Below the pieces are notes generated by a model. That model worked only from the letters and a program-made list of their open reading frames with translations, was not told the DNA's origin and did no database searches. DNA of 64,000 bases, from positions 248,001-312,000 of the forward strand of contig JAHLEZ010000026.1 of the NCBI GenBank assembly GCA_020726505.1. Direction: 5' to 3'. Shown piece by piece: positions 56,638 to 64,000 of this stretch (position 1 is its first letter; every line of letters starts with the position of its first letter). The stretch is from Leptodontidium sp. MPI-SDFR-AT-0119 (Eukaryota; Ascomycota; Leotiomycetes; Helotiales; Leptodontidiaceae). The position numbers were made by a program, and so were the translations under genes.

Positions 56638-56860
56638 CCTGGGTCTGGCGTATGAGCTCGGGGATACTACTAATATAGGCGGTTGTAACTCCTCCTTCTC
56701 GAGTCTATACCACTTATCATTTTCCATACAATACCCCTACATTTTTCCACACCCACCACAATATCAAAATACCATTGTAACACCACATCACAACGAGTCG
56801 CCTCGCAGGATCTCTAGACGGCTATCGCAGCAACAAAACACACTAAAAAGCCCGATCACA

Positions 56861-59800
56861 ATGACGGACGTTGCCAGCAGACAGACGGGCGACATGCCTA
56901 AGGTTCCTCGAACTCCAAGCAATAGCGGCGCGGCCAGAAAGACGCCGAAGAAGAGCGGCACCGGCAAATCACCAAAGATCGACAGGTCGGAAGTTGAGAA
57001 AGCCAGCACGAAGGAGGATCCATTCACCCAAAACGATCTCGAGAGTGTGGCCGAGGACCAAAGTATCGACAATGCCACAAATGACGGTTTAGAAGGAGCC
57101 TCAGAGGATGATGATGGTACAGAAGTCATTCCAGGTTAGTAGACTCAAGTATTTCGGTGTCTTCAAGAAACAGTACTGACACGTCGAACAGCTGGAAGCG
57201 TAGACAACGAAGGAAATGTCCTAGACAAGGACGGCAACAAGATCGGACATGTGAACGGAGAGGCAGCTTCAGAACTCGAAGGGAGCATGGTAGATCAAGA
57301 AGGTGATGTCCTGGATGTAAAGGGAAATATCATTGGCACAGCAGACTTAGTACAAGATGTATCTAAGTCTGCAGTTGGAGACAAACGATCGCTTGAAGAT
57401 CAAGCTCCATTCGGAGTTCAGGACAACGGCGATATCACAAACGCTACTGGATCAGTAGTAGGGAAGCTGGCGGAAGGCAAGCCCCAAGACCTTGTTGGCA
57501 CAGCCATTACAGCAATCGATGCCAGCGGCAACATGAAGACTGAATCAGGAAGCACCATCGGCAAGGCGGACATCCAAGAAGAGCTTCTCGAAAAGACCAC
57601 CTCTCAGAAGCCGGATGACGAGGGAGAAGTGTCCGACAAAGCAGACAGCGCAATCGAAATACAAGATCAAGAAGCCTCAAACCAAGGCCACCCTGCAGAC
57701 GAAAAGTCTGTCCTAGATGCCGGCAAAGAGGTCAACGACTTGAAGCCAGACGATTCAGCATCGAAGATCAGTGCCTCCGAAGCTCCCGATACATCAAGGG
57801 TAGCCGGTGAGTCCGGTGAGGTCAAAGATCTCGACTCCAAGGTCGACGCTGTCGACAAGTCGAAAATCGCGGACGGATCTGATGTTGCTAAAGACACGGA
57901 CTCGAAGGTTGATGGCGGTGAAGCCCCTGAACCAGAAATCACAGAAGAGCCCAAGGACCTCAACGAATTGGACCCAAAGCCAGAGGACGAGAATGGGGTC
58001 GCCGAAGAAATACCCGAGCTTCCAGACCTCTCTATTCTCAAGGACAAGAAAGTCAACAAACTCGGCAAAATCGTGGACGAGAACGGGAACCCATTTGGCC
58101 AGCTTATCGAAGGCGACCCTAAGAAGTTGGTAGGCAAGAAAGTCGATAGCGAAGGCCAAATCTGGAACGATAAAGGAAAAGTCATTGGCCGAGCCGAGCT
58201 CTTACCTGAGAATGAGCGTGAAGCTGAGCCTTCTGCTCCATTTGAAGACTTCCCGGATAGCGTTGTTGACAAATCTGGCAATGTTATTTTCGAGGGAAAG
58301 ATTGTCGGGAAACTGATTGAAGGTGATGCCAAGAAGTTAGAGGGGAAGAAGGTTGATGCAGACGGTGATGTTCTGGATAAGAACGGGAACACGCTCGGGA
58401 AGGCTGAGAGGTTTCAAGAGGAGGATATTGTTCCTGAGGAAGAAGCATTTGCTGTTGACCTGTCTATCTTGGAGGGTAAGAAGGTCAACAAGGCTGGGAA
58501 TGTCGTTGACGATAACGGAAAACTGTTCGGACGAGTCGCCACGGGGGATGTTGCGAAGTTGGTTGGGAAAAAGGTCGACTCGGAAGGCAAAATCTGGAGC
58601 GAGTCCGGCAAAGTCATTGGGACTGTTGAGCTCCTCGATGTTGATGACAGAGATCAGGCATCCGACGCTCCCTTTGAGGATTTCCCAGATGCATTGGTTG
58701 AGAAGACCGGGAACGTCATTTTCGAAGGCCAAGTGGTGGGAAGGCTCATCGAAGGCGATGCAAAGAAGCTCGCTGGAAAGAAGGTTGACAAAGATGGGGA
58801 TGTCATTGACAAGGTTGGAAATGTGCTAGGGAAAGCCGAACGCTGGACTGAGGAAGATGCTCCTGAACCCGAGAAGATTGACTTGTCAGCACTTGCTGGG
58901 AAGCGAGTGAACAAGTTGGGAAATCTCGTAGATTCCCACGGCAGTATCTATGGCCGTCTCGTCGATGGTGACCCAAAGAAGCTCCTAGGGAAGATGTCGG
59001 ACAAAAATGGAGATATCTGGGATGATGGTGGGAAAGTGGTAGGAAAAGCGGAGCTCGTACCAGAGAGCGAGAGGGAAGGCCAGAAGGAAGGGCCATTTAC
59101 TGGTTTTGATTCTCCAACCGTCACTAAAGACGGCAAAGTCGCAGATTCGAAGGGAACCATCATCGGTCGGCTCATTGAAGGCGAGGCGAAGAAGCTCTAC
59201 GGCAAGAAGGTAGATACCGACGGAGATGTTGTTGACAGCAATGGAAACTCCCTAGGCAAGGCCGAGAGATGGGAAGAAGAGGAGAAGCCAAAGGCCCACA
59301 GCCCGGTTGAAGGTCGCAAGGTCAACCGTGAGGGCCACGTGGTAGACGAGAACGGTGACCTCATTGCCAAGTTGACTGAAGGAGAAATTACCAAGTGCTC
59401 TGGCAAGGAGATTGATGCTGATGGGGACGTTTACAACTCTAAGAACCAAGTTATTGGTCACGTCACTCTACTCGATGATATTCCAGCTGAGCCTGAGCCA
59501 GAACCTGAGCCAGAACCTGAGCCAGAGGAGCCAAAGGAGTCGCAGGAAGAGATCGATTCAAAGAAGCAGATCGAACAAGACAGGAAATTGGCTTCCCGAA
59601 TGGCGTTTACCATTCAGGAGTCGATCGACAAGATCACTCCAATTCTGAGGGAGATCACAGATGTGAGTAATCTCTCCTATTGATAATATATCTCGATGCT
59701 AACATCTGCAGGAAATTGATGCAGTTGAGCGCCAAAAAGAGGCCGATCGTGATGAGCAAAAGTTGGTCGACAAGGTCAGGCCTCTCATTGAAGAGGGTGG

Positions 59801-60278
59801 CCGTATTTTGACAGAGACCAACGGTATGATCCGTGGAATGGACCCCGACGGAAGGATCACAGCGAATGCAAAGCAAAAGGCTGCCACCAGGGAAGCTACT
59901 CCAGAGGAGCACCATCTTGCAGAGTTGCTGAAAGAGGTACGACCATATAATGTTCTTAACGAGGCCATACTGACACCAAGACAGCTCACTGGAAATGTAA
60001 CCCAAACGATTGAGAAAGCAAAGAAGAAGATTGCCGGTATGCCTCACGTTAAGAAGGAGCTCAACCCTCTCTGGGGTTTACTCGCGGAGCCATTGGGACA
60101 GATCCTCGCTGCTGTTGGCCTGCTCCTGAGCGGTGTCCTCGGTCTCGTCGGTAGATTGCTAAGCGGATTGGGACTTGGAGGTCTGCTCGACAACTTGCTT
60201 GGTGGCCTCGGCATCAAGGGAATCCTCAAGGGACTTGGGTTGGGAATGGTGACTGAGTCTCTGACTGGCAGAAAGTAG
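56861..60278 (+). CDS. DUF3659-repeat protein, 1087 aa
   Basis: Exons 56861-57134, 57192-59662, 59712-59936 and 59985-60278. Residues 1-91 are basic/acidic disordered. From about 95 to 880 the chain is made of repeated units of the type GKKVDSEGQIWNDKGKVIG, alternating with LIEGDAKKLEGKKV (DUF3659 repeats). Then EPEPEPEPEP, a helical LASRMAFTIQESIDKI, and a C-terminal conserved block with KKELNPLWGLLAEPLGQILAAV and the Gly/Leu-rich GLLLSGVLGLVGRLLSGLGLGG, the DUF6987-like end that may insert in or bind membrane. The last intron (59937-59984) is 48 nt and divisible by three, so unspliced mRNA would also be in frame with 16 extra residues. Function is unknown. The neighbours suggest stress-related structural roles. 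The start was chosen as the first ATG after a CAAAA-rich leader. Confidence 0.85.
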
Positions 60279-61006
60279 GTGCGCATGGAAACTGTATGTG
60301 ATCGATGCTTGTACCCTTATCTGTATACTGGGAAAGTTCCGGTGTTAGTGCCATTTTTCTGTACGATCCTAGCGAATGGAACATGATTGTTATTCAGCCA
60401 ATTTCAACACCGTGATTGAATGTTTCTTCAAACATCTTCCTTGAGGTGAGAAAAAAAAGCTAGCTCTCCGCGTTTATCTCCTCGAGAACTTGTAGAGCGG
60501 GGTTTTACGACCTTGGGCTTGGTTACTCTCACAATAAGACATCGTAATATTTCTCTTCGAGCTTATCATGCAACCGCGCCAAATCGCATCCGCGCGAATG
60601 AAGTTCTCGCTCACGATGAAGTTGAGAGAGCGACACAATGGCATTTTTGAAGCCTACCACGTCGTCTTCATGGCCTATGATAGAGCGGCAATGAACGACA
60701 GATTAGAATAATAGCCAACAGGACGCTATGAGCCTAGACGAATTCATTTTCACTGATAGCATTTCAACGAGCGGCGTCTGCACGTAGCCTATTCCCTCTC
60801 CATCCTCCACTCGCCTTCAGCATCGTCCCCAGCGAGGGCTCATCGGTTCCGGGCTCACTCCTACTTGATTTGCCCCTGCTGCGCATCGCCAATTGCGTCG
60901 ATCTTCGCGAATAAATAGGATTGATAGGATAAGTGACCAGAGTTTCTTAGTCGCTTGGAGAGTGTGGTTGAGTGCCAGCGAGGTGGGTAGCAGAGGCAGG
61001 GAGCGG
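60279..61006. other. intergenic region
   Basis: Downstream of the DUF3659 gene. No gene supported. Confidence 0.4.
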
Positions 61007-61435
61007 TTAGGCCGAGAATGGTGCTAGAGGAAGGGGAAGGAGAAGGTGGACGTTGTAGAGTATGGGGTAATAGTTGATAGTGACGCTGGAATAGGTGTGA
61101 GATGGGTTGCTGCTAGTAGTGTTAGCGTGGCTGTTCCGATCCAATGACTCGATATGCCTCTTCGCTAAATTCAGAACCTTCCTTTTCGAAACCTTCTTTT
61201 GAGGCACATCAACTCCATCAACTCCATCGATCCCAGCGCTCACTAAGCTTTGTTGAACCGTAGCTAATAAGCTTGCAAATTGCGCATTCAATCGATTGCG
61301 GTATTGTTTTTCGATTGTATTGCGGTTAGCGCTAGAGGTATTGGTGTTCGCTGAGTCCTTGATGCGTATGACAACATGTCGTGCTCTGCTGTGGGTTGAG
61401 GTGTTAACTCCATGATCGTGGTCTGAGTAAACCAT
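61007..61435 (-). CDS. bHLH transcription factor, short (142 aa), possibly truncated
   Basis: Residues around 37-97 form a basic helix-loop-helix: NRNTIEKQYRNRLNAQFASLL (basic region and helix 1), a loop of GIDGVDGVDVPQ, then KKVSKRKVLNLAKRHIESLDR (helix 2). It would bind E-box-like DNA as a dimer. The fungal relatives I know are longer, with an N-terminal Ser/Pro-rich activation part. Here the ATG at 61435 leaves only 35 residues before the domain. KRKV, where GEV is more usual, could reflect G-to-A changes. It may be a fragment or a mildly mutated gene. The tail is hydrophobic (YYPILYNVHLLLPLPLA). Confidence 0.6.
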   Translation of the reverse strand: MVYSDHDHGVNTSTHSRARHVVIRIKDSANTNTSSANRNTIEKQYRNRLNAQFASLLATVQQSLVSAGIDGVDGVDVPQKKVSKRKVLNLAKRHIESLDRNSHANTTSSNPSHTYSSVTINYYPILYNVHLLLPLPLAPFSA

Positions 61436-61704
61436 TGGGACATCGCGGATGTCACCCCACAGGGCGCTGTCAACCGCCGGATTGAGACCACTGAACTGGT
61501 GCAGGCTCTCTGCGGCTATCGTAAGGTCACCTCACGCTACCGCCTTCGCGCTGCATAGCATCCACGAGCTCTTTTCAAGGAAGAGTTTCCAAAGGGAGTT
61601 TCCAAAGGTCGAACCCATGGCTCCTGTCTTTCTCCTTGTCTGCGACAAGACGCAGTGCCAGTTCTGTATTGGAGACGAATTGAGGAGCTACGAAGCACGG
61701 ATAG
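61436..61704. other. spacer
   Basis: No supported feature. It adjoins the inverted duplication. Confidence 0.35.
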
Positions 61705-62551
61705 ATCCAGTTGAGCTGTGGTGGGTTATCTGAAATAGTAGAAATATATCCCTCGCCTCGCCGTCCCTAGTTGCTCCCTAGGTATCTAAAGAAGTATCCC
61801 GCAAGCTCGTGACCCTGACTTGCGACATGATCCTTTCTATCGTTTAATAGGAACTTCGATTTCGGATTTACATTCGTGACGTAGAGCTAAACACACTTAG
61901 TCCGACTTGTTTATTTCTGCTATAAAACTTACCTTACTATTGCGGAGAACAACAGTTCCACCGTGGATATCACGACTTTTCTATAATAAATCGTTATATA
62001 TTATATATAAGTTTACTTTTCGTCTTAGATATGCTTCTCTAGAGTTCTGCTTTTAACCCTAGCGAACAGCCTCGGTTGTTCTAATGATTACAAGACAGGC
62101 TATAATCGACATAATAATATATACCTAGTGGCATTTTAAGCTACTTACACTAATAAGTCCCAGATTTTATAGAAAGATAAGTCTCTAAAACTTGGCTTCT
62201 TAAGAGCCTTTATAATATTACCTACTTAAAAAAGTTTGCGTTTTATTTATAAGTTATAATTACATTATTACTTATTATATCCCGAGTCTTTATAGCTAAT
62301 ATCCTAGAGCCATAATATAAGATTAAAGGGTAGTAATAAGGCTAAATAAAAACTCCCTATGCTCCATCTTATGTAACAAGTCATAGCCGAAACCAATGAG
62401 CGATAAGAAATAATTAAAAATGCTTTAACGACTCGTTAACTCAGGATGCCTATACAGGGTTGGTGTTAACACCTAAACGCGCCAGACCAGAAAGGGCTTC
62501 TTAAAGCATAAACCAAGTGATTTTGATAGGTGGGCCTAGCATGCAGATCAC
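61705..62551 (-). pseudogene. inverted RIP-mutated copy of 48368-49263, with dead first part of the conserved gene
   Basis: The reverse complement reads like 48368-49263: CAGGCTTTAAGCAGCCCTTT (48.4 kb), the AGCATTTTTAATT spacer, and at the other end GATATATTTCTACTATTTC with CCACAGCTCAACTGGAT (49.2 kb). Between them most differences are C-to-T or G-to-A, and the middle (61960-62300) has become very AT-rich with stops in the gene frame. The homology ends at 61705 and 62551. It is a segmental copy 12.5 kb away with opposite orientation. Confidence 0.85.
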
Positions 62552-62730
62552 CCTTTACTTTGGTAGTCGGGGGAATAGTTGTAGCCAAGACTTCTAGAGA
62601 GTTCTTCGATAGCAGGGGAATTGTCCAATAGGGTTTCCAAATTCCGAGCATTATTCCCTACTTAAGTTAGAGCAGCACCCCCTGCAGTGACAACTATTAC
62701 CCCTACTACGTACCCACACGAGACCCCGTT
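62552..62730 (-). pseudogene. unassigned coding-like fragment
   Basis: The minus strand reads GVIVVTAGGAALT (hydrophobic), a stop, then VGNNARNLETLLDNSPAIEEL and SLGYNYSPDYQ. The composition is protein-like. It adjoins the duplication breakpoint and has no match at the source locus. Family unknown. Confidence 0.3.
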
Positions 62731-64000
62731 TTCCTCACTTTTAACGTTTGTTTAGGGGGGATACTTCTATGTAGATGTACTTCTTATCTATTCCCCAACG
62801 TTGTTAACAACCCTAGCTCCTCTCTCAGTCCCAAACCGCTACACAACTCGTACGACAGGTCAGCCGTTCGAGCTCATGTAGCTATACCTCAGGCGGCGCA
62901 ATTGCTAGAATTGCATTGGATCTGTAGCAGGCACATTATTGATCTGGTGATTGATGTCCTCTGTGAGGGCTCCGTCGTATACTCCTAGGGAGGAGTCCAC
63001 GGCGGGGAGATCGGTCACATCACAATCTTTGCGATCTCGGGTAGTTTCTGGCGATCCACTATCAATTTCCGATGCGGTAAAACGTATAGTTATGGTTTTC
63101 GGAGCCTTGGCAAATGGAATCTGGATTCGTGATCGAAATCGGAATCATTAGTCGAGCGGACATGGAAATGGCTTGCCAGCCATACTTAGCGCTGGTAAGA
63201 CAGGGTCCTGCCAGGTGACACTTAGCCGACGATCGTTTCTCGGAGCCGGAGAACCTCCGAAGCTGACAGGAGTCAATCGCGATTCGCATATCAGATCCTC
63301 CCTCACTACACGCAACCACAATAACCAATAAGCATTCATCACGGCTCCTTCCCTTGCTCAAATACTATCGTAACTTACCTCTCCTTCCTTCGATACCCGT
63401 GTCAAGTCTTCCCTTTGATCACATCAATATCACTCCCATCGCCAGTCCCCTCGATCTCCTCATCGACTACCTCCGTATCTCCGCCTTACCTACCAACCCC
63501 GTCTGCTCACGCCCTGCTCCTTCACCAAACACGGAAGTATCTCAAGTTTGTTGCACATCTTACGGACCTCAACTCCGGATACTGTGTCGTCGTTCGGAGC
63601 AGTCTTTTGATACGGAGAGCAGATGCCTCCTACAGTGTAATTAATTATCAATCAAAAAAACCTACTCCACTAACTGCTCCCTCAGCAATAGCATCCGCCG
63701 AGATTCTAAAGAGCAGTTAGTCACTATTAGTAGGGTTTGACGTTGCCGTTCGTACGTCATTGAAGTTGATGATTGCGTGCTAGGAGTCGATGCTGCCGTC
63801 GTACTAACAGAAGCCGGAACGATATCCCTTTAACTGCCAGATACGGGGGTTTCCAGGGGACAGCGCTGAAGGGGGCGCTACCGTTGCCTACCTACAGGGC
63901 ATATACGCTAAGGGGGCGGATAAACAAATGACATTAATAAACCTATTTTCTCTACTTAAAATCATTTACATTTAATGTGCTAACTATGCCCGAAGACGTA
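62731..64000. other. non-coding or unassigned end of window
   Basis: Frames on both strands (for example plus 63415-63720) have no recognised family and irregular composition. No feature is defensible. Confidence 0.35.

Noticed and set aside
57667..58392. A 241-aa Ser/Pro-rich frame opposite the DUF3659 gene
   Set aside because: It is an antisense shadow of the repeats. No independent evidence supports it.
1..64000. CRISPR arrays, bacterial operons or rRNA genes
   Set aside because: No regularly spaced repeat-spacer arrays, Shine-Dalgarno structure or rRNA-like conserved stretches were seen. The window is eukaryotic.

Overview
This window comes from a filamentous ascomycete (Pezizomycotina, possibly Leotiomycetes; the class is inferred from general gene style only). 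The evidence is short 48-75 nt GT-AG introns with CTAAC-type branch sites, a fungal berberine-bridge oxidase, a Pth11/rhodopsin-like membrane protein, an NB-ARC/TPR relic, DUF3659-type repeats, and large blocks mutated by C-to-T and G-to-A transitions in the style of repeat-induced point mutation (RIP).

The window has two compartments. Positions 1-42 kb are accessory and mostly dead DNA: the end of an FAD oxidase (2-683), a lone bromodomain exon (871-1215), an NB-ARC/TPR pseudogene (1.7-2.8 kb), a RIP-killed carboxylesterase split by a Tc1/mariner element (3.0-5.9 kb), a pogo/Fot1 transposase tail (6.0-6.6 kb), and then stacked transposons. These are an intact piggyBac-like element (11193-13982) inside an older piggyBac relic, a 1.5 kb gag-only LTR element (15030-16543), and a Helitron (16.5-32.8 kb) interrupted by one very long Ty3/gypsy element (17421-30258). 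That element in turn holds two solo LTRs, each with its own 5-bp target duplication. One live-looking membrane-protein gene (33172-34559) follows. After it come a hybrid-kinase fragment abutting a bZIP pseudogene (35-36.5 kb), two more piggyBac relics and a second Ty3/gypsy relic (37.3-42.2 kb).

Positions 42.5-61.4 kb are a gene-rich, unmutated block. It encodes several low-complexity, hydrophilic proteins: a 112-aa glycine-rich LEA-like protein, two disordered proteins sharing a C-terminal beta-type motif (44458 and 47230), a 93-aa protein, a 624-aa LEA-like protein and a 1087-aa DUF3659-repeat protein. A conserved fungal protein of unknown function (48790-49546), an alpha/beta hydrolase (50904-52558), a MITE-like element (53171-53453) and a bHLH gene (61007-61435) are also present. 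The clustering suggests shared stress or desiccation roles, but this is inference.

At 61.7-62.55 kb lies an inverted, RIP-mutated copy of 48.37-49.26 kb, while the source copy keeps an intact gene. The last 1.4 kb shows no gene I can defend.
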